Below are positions 8,841 through 14,883 of a stretch of 25,715 nt of DNA, piece by piece. This DNA is from a virus, in IMG/VR virus record IMGVR_UViG_3300042875_000489, positions 1 through 25,715 of that record, one strand, 5' to 3'. Positions within the stretch are counted from its first letter, which is position 1; each line of letters opens with the position of its first letter. The position numbers and the translations under genes were made by a program. The notes under the pieces were generated by a model. The model saw nothing but the letters and a program-made list of their open reading frames with translations, was not told the origin of the DNA and did not search any database.

Positions 8841-9718
8841 TCGCCGTAAACGTCAGCAATGATTTTTGAGATGTGCATATCGCCATCTTCACGCAAATAA
8901 AATTTACCCCAACGAATATCAGCAGAACGAATAATACCATAGGCAACATCAGCCGTTAAACCATCAGACCTAAGCCTGTAAGCAAGACGCACTAATGTGC
9001 CAGAACGGTCTGAGTCTGGCAACGGTCCATCCATAAACATTTTTAGCGAATAAGGTCTTAATAGACTTTTTGCCACATCAACAGGAATGGCAGCATTTCC
9101 ACCAACAAAACTCAATGATTGCTTTGGTACATACATGTCTGCCAATGGCATTAATTGATTTTCCGTAACACGATTTTTTATGGCTTCTTCAACAAAAACA
9201 TTAAGCGGCATTGGTTTGTCTGCGCTATCCATAATGAAGCGAACACCCATTGGTTCAAACAATTCACCTGGATACGGCAAACGAACATAGTTGCCGTAAC
9301 CAGAAGCTTCTTCTTGTTTTGGATTAATTTCTTTAGCCGGCACTTTGACGGCAGAGTGTGCGGCGAGCAACGCTCGACGCATCACTCGCGCGGCAACTGG
9401 CTCACTTGCAAACACCCAGATGTGAAAGCCCTTGACTGTGCGTTCAACCCAACTTTCAATAGACTTCAACTTTAGGGCTAGTTGTATATTGCGGGCTTGG
9501 TCAATATCATCCACATCAATGTCTGAACACCCCCACCAAACTGTGTTGGTGGGAAGCATTGGATATATGCCGATATATTCTTGCCCCCACAAATGTTTCA
9601 AATACTTTGATGGAGTAACTTCTTCTTTGATGCAGCCACCTTCCCACGAACCGTAGGCGTCTGTACGACCGGCAAACAAAGAAGCAAAGTTTTTAACGAG
9701 TTCAGAATTGTCGTTCAT
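8837..9718 (-). CDS. Archaeo-eukaryotic-type DNA primase (AEP/TOTE-like)
   Basis: A 293-residue protein with the conserved blocks of archaeo-eukaryotic primases, especially those of the TOTE-conflict or phage type. WWGCSDIDVDD at residues 61-71 provides the metal-binding Asp66 and Asp68, KGFHIWVF at 96-103 holds the conserved His, and EINPKQ at 130-135 leads into GNYVRLP at 142-148. A C-terminal helical region (DRSGTLVRLAYRLRSDGL, then ADIRWGKF) resembles the PriCT-like domain that follows such primases. It should make primers, and may extend them, for the DnaB-like helicase encoded just upstream. The frame extends 12 codons further upstream, but ATG 9718 follows a GCGAGG ribosome site while the upstream ATG has none. 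It overlaps the helicase gene by 17 bases. Confidence 0.78.
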   Translation of the reverse strand: MNDNSELVKNFASLFAGRTDAYGSWEGGCIKEEVTPSKYLKHLWGQEYIGIYPMLPTNTVWWGCSDIDVDDIDQARNIQLALKLKSIESWVERTVKGFHIWVFASEPVAARVMRRALLAAHSAVKVPAKEINPKQEEASGYGNYVRLPYPGELFEPMGVRFIMDSADKPMPLNVFVEEAIKNRVTENQLMPLADMYVPKQSLSFVGGNAAIPVDVAKSLLRPYSLKMFMDGPLPDSDRSGTLVRLAYRLRSDGLTADVAYGIIRSADIRWGKFYLREDGDMHISKIIADVYGE

Positions 9719-10754
9719 GAAAACCTCGCAAATATTGTTTTGGTAAATCACCATTTAGTAGTGGCATTAGACGACCAGTAGCTAAATCTATTTCATAATC
9801 AATGTCATCTACAAGTTGACCAGCTGGTCGTTTGTTTTTCAACAAACTGACTGTAACGGTGTACTCGTGAATCTTTGCTTCGTATCGCAGAGAATCGAGG
9901 CGCTCCATTGAGCGCTCTGAGTGTGTTTTGTCAAGCTTGTTGATGATTTCGTTCATCTCAGCCATGATGGAATATTTTTTACGACGCACACCAATGACCG
10001 ATGTTGCTTGTTGTTCGCCACCAAAAGCACCTGATGACATGGTTAGTTTTGCTCCATCAGCGCCTGAGGAACGGGAAGTTTGATGCAACACCAGCATTGG
10101 TATGTCATGTCTACGACCAAACGATTTAACGAATGTTGCTTTGTCGGGAACCGTTTCGCCTGCTTCTACTAGGTCAAGGTAGTCCACGACTACAAGGTCA
10201 GGTACTTGTCCCCACACATCACACACTTCGTTATATGCCCGCTCCATGTCTATGCCGGTCAATGGTTGGTCAAACACAGCGAGATTGGGGAAGTTTTCTT
10301 CGGCGGTTTCTCTAAGTAAATCAATTGCGTCAGTGTCGTCCATTGCAACTAATCGTTCTAGTTCTCGAGCATCAATGCCGTGGTACATGCAGGTTAGTTT
10401 TGTTAAAACAAGTTGGCGTGGTTCGTCTGGAATGAACATTGCAATGTGTTTGTCGCGATTCTCAAGCAGGGAATGCAACAACAATAATGTTTTGCCACCG
10501 TGCGCATACCCAATCATCATTGACATTTCGCCTGCAGCAATGCCACGCATTTCGGCATCTATTTGTGGTAATCCTAAATGGATTCTTTCTTGTGGGCTTT
10601 GTGCCCATCGGACAAAAGAATGAGCCGCTTCTGAAAGTGGTTCATACATTTTGTATTCACTTGGCGGGATAATAGAAGATGGTGGAGAATCAGGACTGAC
10701 CTGCTTCTCCACCATGTCCCAACCCGCAGAAATTTGCTCTGCGGTAAGTTTCAT
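9702..10754 (-). CDS. DnaB-like replicative helicase (RecA fold)
   Basis: This 350-residue protein has a RecA-type ATPase core: Walker A GYAHGGKT at residues 82-89, Walker B DLVVVDYLDL at 186-195, and a LVLHQTSRSS segment at 221-230 that fits the sensor strand of DnaB/RadA-like ATPases. A GLPQIDAEMRGIAAGEM segment just before Walker A is typical of DnaB C-terminal domains. The N-terminal primase-binding domain of bacterial DnaB is absent or reduced to about 50 residues, and some phage helicases share this short form. It should unwind DNA as a ring and act with the primase encoded next. The ATG directly follows the upstream TAA with no gap. A RadA/KaiC-like recombination ATPase is the main alternative. 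Confidence 0.78.
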   Translation of the reverse strand: MKLTAEQISAGWDMVEKQVSPDSPPSSIIPPSEYKMYEPLSEAAHSFVRWAQSPQERIHLGLPQIDAEMRGIAAGEMSMMIGYAHGGKTLLLLHSLLENRDKHIAMFIPDEPRQLVLTKLTCMYHGIDARELERLVAMDDTDAIDLLRETAEENFPNLAVFDQPLTGIDMERAYNEVCDVWGQVPDLVVVDYLDLVEAGETVPDKATFVKSFGRRHDIPMLVLHQTSRSSGADGAKLTMSSGAFGGEQQATSVIGVRRKKYSIMAEMNEIINKLDKTHSERSMERLDSLRYEAKIHEYTVTVSLLKNKRPAGQLVDDIDYEIDLATGRLMPLLNGDLPKQYLRGFHERQF

Positions 10755-11186
10755 TTATCGGGTCTTTGGTGCCCAATAAGCTTTTTCACCCTCAACGGCC
10801 CTAAACCAAGGACGCTTTGGGTTGATTGAAAGGCTGTCACGGTTGTCGTACACCTTGGTTACACCATCACGCTTACACGCTTTGATGAGCCAATCTGGCA
10901 AGTCGCCGTGTTGCTTTCCAACAATCTGCAACGACCCAACTGCGGTGGAAGGTGAACCGCTTCCAGAATTATCTGAAACAGTCGTTGCATTGAATGCTTG
11001 TTTAGTCATTTCGAAAATCTGAGCGTCAGACTGAGAACTCTCAATGACTTCAAAAATTACATCTTTTACGCCCGTAAACAAAAGTGTAAACTCACCCAAT
11101 TTTGCTTCGGTACTTGCTTCCTTGTTGACCAAATCTGCTGCAATTTTTGCAGCGACTTGGGTGATTATTGCCCTGTCCTTATCCAT
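10755..11186 (-). CDS. Conserved phage protein between nuclease and helicase
   Basis: A 143-residue protein with a helical N-terminal part, a Ser/Gly-rich linker around residues 70-80 (SDNSGSGSPSTAVGS) and a compact C-terminal module. That module begins GDLPDWLIKACKRDGV, continues VYDNRDSL and NPKRPWFRAV, and ends EKAYWAPK. It looks familiar from unannotated phage replication genes, but I cannot assign a function; DNA binding is a guess from the basic and aromatic residues and the position. The frame allows a TTG two codons earlier. ATG 11186 is preferred because GGAGG lies six bases upstream. It overlaps the preceding gene by eight bases and abuts the helicase gene. Confidence 0.65.
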   Translation of the reverse strand: MDKDRAIITQVAAKIAADLVNKEASTEAKLGEFTLLFTGVKDVIFEVIESSQSDAQIFEMTKQAFNATTVSDNSGSGSPSTAVGSLQIVGKQHGDLPDWLIKACKRDGVTKVYDNRDSLSINPKRPWFRAVEGEKAYWAPKTR

Positions 11187-12024
11187 TATCAACCTCCAGT
11201 TGATTATCGTTTTGTCCTATACTAGCACCTTTGCAGACAGACCACCACGGACACCAGCGGTCTGAACACAAATAATGTTGGTCATTGATTAACCAACGAT
11301 TTTTTGTGGGTGTTCCTGTTTCGTCACCCATTGCAAACCCGTAGGCAACAGCCGACATAGCTTGCTTGATGACAAAATCTCCATGAGCTTTACTGCGATT
11401 GACAGAAAGTATTTGGCCGTACGCTTCGTTTACTCGAATCATTACGCCAAAATTAAATGTTGAAATATTTTCTTTTGTAAACCCAAGAACGTGTGCTGCA
11501 TAAGTGTAGATAGATGATTGCACATCTTGAGATTGTTTTTCAAGCGCAGAATATTTTCGAGCTGCTGTTTTCCAATCCCAAACACCTTTTTCATGCACAT
11601 AATCCATTGTGCCTTCAAACCAAAGTTGATAACCGTTAACCGACGAGCCTGTTGGGGCTACAAATTTTACTTCCGATTGACCGCCGAGCGGAACATGCGG
11701 ATAAATGTCTTTTACCCAAGCATTTGTTAGGCCAATTACATGACGATGCCATGTGCTTGGTTCAACATTTGTGTGCTTAATTCCTTCTTCTTCTATTTCT
11801 AAAAAGCGTTTTAAAGAAACTTCTGGTGCATCTTTCGTGGAACAATTATTGTTTAAGACTGCTTCAATACCGGCATGAACGGCAGTGCCGATTGCGGCGC
11901 TGTCATTTGTAGTTTTAAATTCAGGTTGGGTCACGCTAAGGCGTGACCGTTCTGGACACAGCAACATGTCTTTTAACCAGGATTGTCTTACGTACACAAT
12001 CTTGGCTTGTTCATCAATTCTCAT
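11179..12024 (-). CDS. Cas4/RecB-like Fe-S nuclease (PD-(D/E)XK)
   Basis: A 281-residue protein with the motif order of Cas4/RecB-family exonucleases. SWLKDMLLCPERSRL supplies Cys23, GTAVHAG supplies His50, and FEGTMDYV supplies Asp141. VWDWKTAARKY gives the DxK catalytic pair Asp150/Lys152, and a Gln-Tyr motif follows (VQSSIYTY). The C-terminus has CSDRWCPWWSVC, giving Cys253, Cys258 and Cys264, which with Cys23 would hold a 4Fe-4S cluster. Phage members probably process DNA ends for recombination or break host DNA. An AAGGAAGG ribosome site precedes the ATG. It is the first gene after the 12025-12199 control region and opens the replication block. No CRISPR array accompanies it. Confidence 0.8.
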   Translation of the reverse strand: MRIDEQAKIVYVRQSWLKDMLLCPERSRLSVTQPEFKTTNDSAAIGTAVHAGIEAVLNNNCSTKDAPEVSLKRFLEIEEEGIKHTNVEPSTWHRHVIGLTNAWVKDIYPHVPLGGQSEVKFVAPTGSSVNGYQLWFEGTMDYVHEKGVWDWKTAARKYSALEKQSQDVQSSIYTYAAHVLGFTKENISTFNFGVMIRVNEAYGQILSVNRSKAHGDFVIKQAMSAVAYGFAMGDETGTPTKNRWLINDQHYLCSDRWCPWWSVCKGASIGQNDNQLEVDNG

Positions 12025-12056
12025 TTTTTAACCTTCCTTTTATGTGTACGCATTTT

Positions 12057-12084
12057 ATCACGCCGACCCTTCGGTTGGCGTGAT
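12057..12084. other. 12-bp stem hairpin upstream of the nuclease gene
   Basis: The arms ATCACGCCGACC and GGTTGGCGTGAT pair over 12 positions (one G-T) around a CTTC loop. On the leftward strand the hairpin lies 33 bases before the nuclease start and is followed by AAAATGCG rather than a T run, so it is not a classical terminator. It may be an mRNA processing, stabilising or attenuating element. A second, weaker GC hairpin (CCCCC/GGGGG) lies at 12122-12135. Confidence 0.55.
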
Positions 12085-12135
12085 TTGGTTTCTTTGCCCC
12101 CCGTTATCATCTCTCCACTGCCCCCCTGGAGGGGG

Positions 12136-12141
12136 ATTATA
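12136..12141 (-). promoter_or_regulatory. Candidate -10 box before the replication block
   Basis: Read leftward the sequence is ACTATAATCCCCC, with a perfect TATAAT. A TTGACA occurs upstream (12165-12170) but 23 bases away instead of the usual 17, so a standard -35 is missing. A promoter here would give a leader of about 110 bases containing the 12057-12084 hairpin and would let the replication genes be expressed separately from the upstream small genes. The rightward control region near 20957 has a similar TATAGTCCCCC. Confidence 0.35.
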
Positions 12142-12199
12142 GTAAAGCTCATTTGTGTACGGTCTGTCAAGCATTTAGGTTCAACACCCAAACCCCAAA

Positions 12200-12706
12200 T
12201 TACGCGCGCCACGGTAGCCATCCGTTTCCGTATTCTTTATGCGAATAAAGCCATATTAACCTTGCTGCCAATAGGTTTACCCGAGGTAAATAAAGTTCTT
12301 CACAACTATTTAATACTCCAAAGGTTTGCAAGTATCCATTTGGATACCATTTTGAGGGTTTGCACCAGTACGCATTGATTTGTGTAAGCCCAAAAGACCC
12401 CCCATTGGGGTCTTTGCCATAGTGAACCCATGTAAAACACCGAGATTCTCGATGAATAACTGAATCTAATTTGGCAAGGTCTTGTTCTTCCCAACCTACA
12501 TTTACGGCTAGTTGAGCCCATTCAGGGCACAACATATTATTTGGCAAAATGATTCTGTCTTTATAGGTTTGCGGTGGGCTTTTAGGGATTGAAAATTGCT
12601 CTACATTTAGTGGCAACACCTGTATTTTTTGTGGTATTTTAGGTGGAGTTAGGGTCCATCCAATAAGCAACACCCCAACAACAACAATTAACAATCGTTT
12701 AAACAC
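12200..12706 (-). CDS. Membrane-anchored lysozyme/transglycosylase-like protein
   Basis: A 168-residue protein. Residues 4-18 are a hydrophobic segment after a short basic start (MFKRLLIVVVGVLLIG), a signal peptide or anchor without a clear AxA cleavage site. The domain from residue 60 resembles lysozyme-like transglycosylases: VIHRESRC places Glu87 as the catalytic acid, and GSFGLTQIN at 103-111 is the conserved motif after it. Cys60, Cys90, Cys115 and Cys135 could form disulphides outside the cell. It starts with GTG behind a GGAG ribosome site that overlaps the WhiB stop; a nearby out-of-frame ATG leads to an immediate stop. Its place in the regulatory operon, away from the endolysin, is unusual. 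Confidence 0.7.
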   Translation of the reverse strand: MFKRLLIVVVGVLLIGWTLTPPKIPQKIQVLPLNVEQFSIPKSPPQTYKDRIILPNNMLCPEWAQLAVNVGWEEQDLAKLDSVIHRESRCFTWVHYGKDPNGGSFGLTQINAYWCKPSKWYPNGYLQTFGVLNSCEELYLPRVNLLAARLIWLYSHKEYGNGWLPWRA

Positions 12707-12708
12707 AT

Positions 12709-13014
12709 TTACTCCTTTAGTTTTATTTTGGAAATTTTTCTATGTGTAAATAATCTGCCGCCCCAAACGCCTACACAATCATATTCTTTAGCAAAGTTGA
12801 AACATTCTTGTTTAACTTTACATTCATTGCATGTTTTGAATGCGTTATAAAGATTAGAGCCAGGGCTTATAGAAATTCTACCTCCTTTTCCATCTGGCGG
12901 AAAGAACCAATCACTAGGGCAATTGGTGCAATTTGCGTATTTATAAATCGGATTAAGTTCTTTGGATATTTTTTCGTTTTTTAAATCTTTGAGTTTTACC
13001 CATTTTTCAGCCAT
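12709..13014 (-). CDS. whiB: WhiB-family Fe-S transcription regulator
   Basis: A 101-residue protein with WhiB hallmarks. Cys32, Cys62, Cys65 and Cys71 are spaced as in the 4Fe-4S site (one Cys, then CxxCxxxxxC in TCNECKVKQEC), FFPP follows the first cysteine, and GVWGG at residues 82-86 is the turn before a basic tail (HRKISKIKLK) that would contact DNA. Extra cysteines are at 29 and 80. WhiB proteins occur only in Actinobacteria and their phages, where they bind the sigma factor and change promoter choice; phage versions can interfere with host WhiB functions. The frame starts three codons earlier at an ATG directly abutting GGGAGG. ATG 13014 has the proper nine-base spacing and lies two bases after the upstream stop. 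Confidence 0.88.
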   Translation of the reverse strand: MAEKWVKLKDLKNEKISKELNPIYKYANCTNCPSDWFFPPDGKGGRISISPGSNLYNAFKTCNECKVKQECFNFAKEYDCVGVWGGRLFTHRKISKIKLKE

Positions 13015-13016
13015 TA

Positions 13017-13244
13017 TTACCATCCTCCCATTTCGATAAATGATTCACCATTGATATCCCAACCTTCTTCACGAAGAAGTTGTGATATTATTTCACAACC
13101 GGCTTCATAAACGTATGATTGAAGTAATAGTTCTATACTTTCTAGCGCAACACACGCAGCCGCACCTTTAAGGTGTGGCATTGCTTCGCGCACATCTGCA
13201 TCTGTAAATCCAACAGATATTTGCATGGCATAATTGTCGCTCAT
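13017..13244 (-). CDS. Hypothetical small protein
   Basis: A 75-residue protein beginning MSDNYAMQISVGFTDADV. An upstream-extended reading exists, but ATG 13244 has an AAGGA site seven bases upstream and overlaps the previous stop as ATGA, so it is the likely start. The centre is a hydrophobic helix-like stretch (AAACVALESIELLLQSYVY) without the length of a membrane span, followed by EIISQLLREEGW. No family is recognised. It lies directly before WhiB and its stop is two bases from the WhiB start. Confidence 0.65.
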   Translation of the reverse strand: MSDNYAMQISVGFTDADVREAMPHLKGAAACVALESIELLLQSYVYEAGCEIISQLLREEGWDINGESFIEMGGW

Positions 13245-13414
13245 ATCATTTCCTTTATTTTTTCTGTTAGCCATACTGTGCATCTTTTGGCCCATGAACT
13301 TATTTCGAATAGTTCATCATCATCATATGGACGACCTGGCGATTCATAATCGCTAAGTGTTTCTTGCAGATAATCAATCAATCCAAGTATATCATTTTTT
13401 GTTGCTGTTGTCAT
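13241..13414 (-). CDS. 57-residue small protein
   Basis: This short frame has start and stop overlaps of the ATGA type on both sides and an AAAGGA ribosome site. The product begins MTTATKNDILGLIDYLQETL, contains an acidic DDDE turn near residue 31, and ends WAKRCTVWLTEKIKEMI. It appears to be a small helical protein of unknown function. It fills exactly the space between the neighbouring genes, which is the strongest evidence that it is translated. Confidence 0.65.
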   Translation of the reverse strand: MTTATKNDILGLIDYLQETLSDYESPGRPYDDDELFEISSWAKRCTVWLTEKIKEMI

Positions 13415-13593
13415 TCTGTTTTTCCTTTGTCTACATGTTCAACAACATCACGGAACTTGGTTGCGTAACGATTGAATATGATTTCTATTTCTTGGTCTGT
13501 AAACACAACACCTTGCTGCGCAAATGCAGAAACAAATTCGTTAACTGCATTAACTTGCATGATTGAGTTTTCGTATTGTTGTATTTCACTCAT
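13411..13593 (-). CDS. Hypothetical small protein, 60 residues
   Basis: The product begins MSEIQQYENSIMQVNAVN and looks helical, with a TDQEIEIIFNRY segment in the middle and a charged tail (HVDKGKTE). Start and stop overlap the flanking genes as ATGA, with a GGAAG-type site upstream, so it is a coupled member of the leftward operon. No homologous family is recognised. Confidence 0.65.
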   Translation of the reverse strand: MSEIQQYENSIMQVNAVNEFVSAFAQQGVVFTDQEIEIIFNRYATKFRDVVEHVDKGKTE

Positions 13594-14090
13594 TGCGTAT
13601 CTTCTTCCATCATTTCTTTGATTTCGTTGGTTACTTTATTTATCTGATGCTTCAATTTCTTTTTGACTAACTTGTCAACAGCTTGAGCAAGAGTGCCGTT
13701 TGCTTTGCCTTCATCGACAATTGTTTTATCTGGGTCATCTTGGAATCGCAACACACTTGCAACACCACTAAAATCTGCCCCAACTAGCAAGCGCACCCTG
13801 CGACGATTTGGTGACTCTGATGGTACATTGTCACCTAGTTCCTCTAATGGTGCAGCCCAACCACAGGTTAGAATTGTGAAAAAGTTAGCATCTTTGACGA
13901 TTTTGAAAGTGTCAGAACTTTTTAGCAAATCATAAACATCAAGGTTTTGATGTTTCATTACCATTTTTTTGTTTGCATTCATTACCCACAAAGATGCTCC
14001 ATCTAGATTCCACGGGTCTTTGAAGTCTTGTAGAATGTAATTAATATCTTCTTCTGCTTTTGTAACTAATTTTGTTATTGTTTTGGGCAT
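13590..14090 (-). CDS. Hypothetical phage protein, 166 residues
   Basis: The N-terminal half includes LWVMNANKKMVMKHQNLDVYDLL. The middle has LTCGWAAPLEE followed by PNRRRVRLLVGADFSGVASVLRF, and the C-terminus is a Lys-rich helix (LVKKKLKHQINKVTNEIKEM). The GWAAPLE and RRRVRL/GVASVLRF blocks look like a conserved phage family, but I know no function for it. It starts with TAATG overlap after the upstream gene and has a GGAAG ribosome site. Confidence 0.7.
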   Translation of the reverse strand: MPKTITKLVTKAEEDINYILQDFKDPWNLDGASLWVMNANKKMVMKHQNLDVYDLLKSSDTFKIVKDANFFTILTCGWAAPLEELGDNVPSESPNRRRVRLLVGADFSGVASVLRFQDDPDKTIVDEGKANGTLAQAVDKLVKKKLKHQINKVTNEIKEMMEEDTQ

Positions 14091-14374
14091 TAGATTTCTT
14101 CCGTTTCTATGTGTTTTTTGTTGTAGTATCTACCATCAATTAGCATGATGTGTCCGTCAAGACGCAACATGTCTAGTCGTATTTTTGTTTCATTCATTTT
14201 TACTCTGTCATCAGTACGGGCACACTCGACAAGAGTGAGTCCGTATTCCGAATCAGAGATTTTTTCAAACAACTCCCGCATATGCGGACTAATTGCTTCC
14301 AACATTTTTAATTTATTTATGTATTCTCGATGGTAAAAACGAGCGCTGGAAAAAGCTTTAATTTTTATAGACAT
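14090..14374 (-). CDS. Hypothetical protein, possible small winged-helix
   Basis: A 94-residue basic protein beginning MSIKIKAFSSARFYHREYIN. The helices KLKMLEAISPHMRELFEKI, LTLVECARTDDRV and NETKIRLDMLRLDG, followed by HIMLIDGRYYNK that could be a beta wing, resemble a small winged helix-turn-helix layout. This is a shape impression and not a family match. It is coupled by TAATG overlaps on both sides. Confidence 0.6.
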   Translation of the reverse strand: MSIKIKAFSSARFYHREYINKLKMLEAISPHMRELFEKISDSEYGLTLVECARTDDRVKMNETKIRLDMLRLDGHIMLIDGRYYNKKHIETEEI

Positions 14375-14772
14375 TAAACATCACTTTCTATTCCGAGTTC
14401 TTGATTCATTTGAGCAGTAATACGCTCGACGGCTTCGTCAATGAAGCCGACAGTTGCTGTATTAATGCCACGATTTACTAATGTTTTGAAGCGTTCGTCT
14501 TCTAACAAAACAGCCACGATTCTTGCTTTTGCATATTCAATAATGCGACCATAATCTAAACTTGCAACTACATATTCTGTGACTCTGCTGACATCTATTG
14601 ATTCTGAAATTTGTCCAATTATGTTGTCACTAATACCATTAGAAATTATGTTGTTTATTGATTGTTCGCAGCGTGCTGTTACATTTGTTGTTACATCTCG
14701 CAAAAGCCGATTGTATGACTCAACATCAACATCAAACCTAATTTGTTCGTTAGATACAATTCTAATACTCAT
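14374..14772 (-). CDS. Hypothetical helical protein, 132 residues
   Basis: This acidic protein begins MSIRIVSNEQIRFDVDVE and continues as long amphipathic helices with regularly spaced Ile and Val (INNIISNGISDNIIGQISESI, then VTEYVVASLDYGRIIEYAKARIVAVLL). Such a pattern suggests a helical bundle or coiled coil. An AAAGGA site lies eight bases before the ATG. It shares the start MSI(R/K)I with the next gene, but the rest differs. Function is unknown. Confidence 0.65.
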   Translation of the reverse strand: MSIRIVSNEQIRFDVDVESYNRLLRDVTTNVTARCEQSINNIISNGISDNIIGQISESIDVSRVTEYVVASLDYGRIIEYAKARIVAVLLEDERFKTLVNRGINTATVGFIDEAVERITAQMNQELGIESDV

Positions 14773-14870
14773 TTAGGTGTTCCTTTCTTGGCTAAGCCAA
14801 TTTCGTATTTGGTTATTTCTACAAAGATGTTTTCCCAACCGTCATCTTTGCGTTTAATTTTTCTTTTCAT
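14769..14870 (-). CDS. 33-residue basic peptide gene, tentative
   Basis: A very short frame whose TGA overlaps the next ATG as ATGA. The product begins MKRKIKRKDDGWENIFVEI and ends AKKGTPK, strongly basic at both ends. Its start lies 13 bases after the amidotransferase stop in an A-rich stretch with no clear ribosome site. The perfect stop overlap and the tight packing of the operon favour it; the short length and lack of a ribosome site argue against it. Confidence 0.4.
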   Translation of the reverse strand: MKRKIKRKDDGWENIFVEITKYEIGLAKKGTPK

Positions 14871-14883
14871 TTTTTTTCTGCGT

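Noticed and set aside
11179-12024. CRISPR-associated adaptation module
   Set aside because: The nuclease is Cas4-like, but no repeat-spacer array, cas1 or cas2 is present.
12165-12170. TTGACA as a -35 partner for the TATAAT at 12136
   Set aside because: The spacer would be 23 bases, well outside the 16-18 used by standard sigma-70 promoters.
12150-12200. GGTTCAACACCC resembling a tRNA T-arm
   Set aside because: The stem would have a mismatch and no acceptor, D or anticodon arms can be laid out around it.
12021-12221. Leftward frame of up to 66 residues (43 from the ATG at 12152) with a basic tail, whose stop overlaps the nuclease start as ATGA
   Set aside because: It runs through the candidate -10 and the 12057-12084 hairpin and has at best a weak ribosome site. 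The composition looks like translated control DNA, although the stop overlap keeps it possible.
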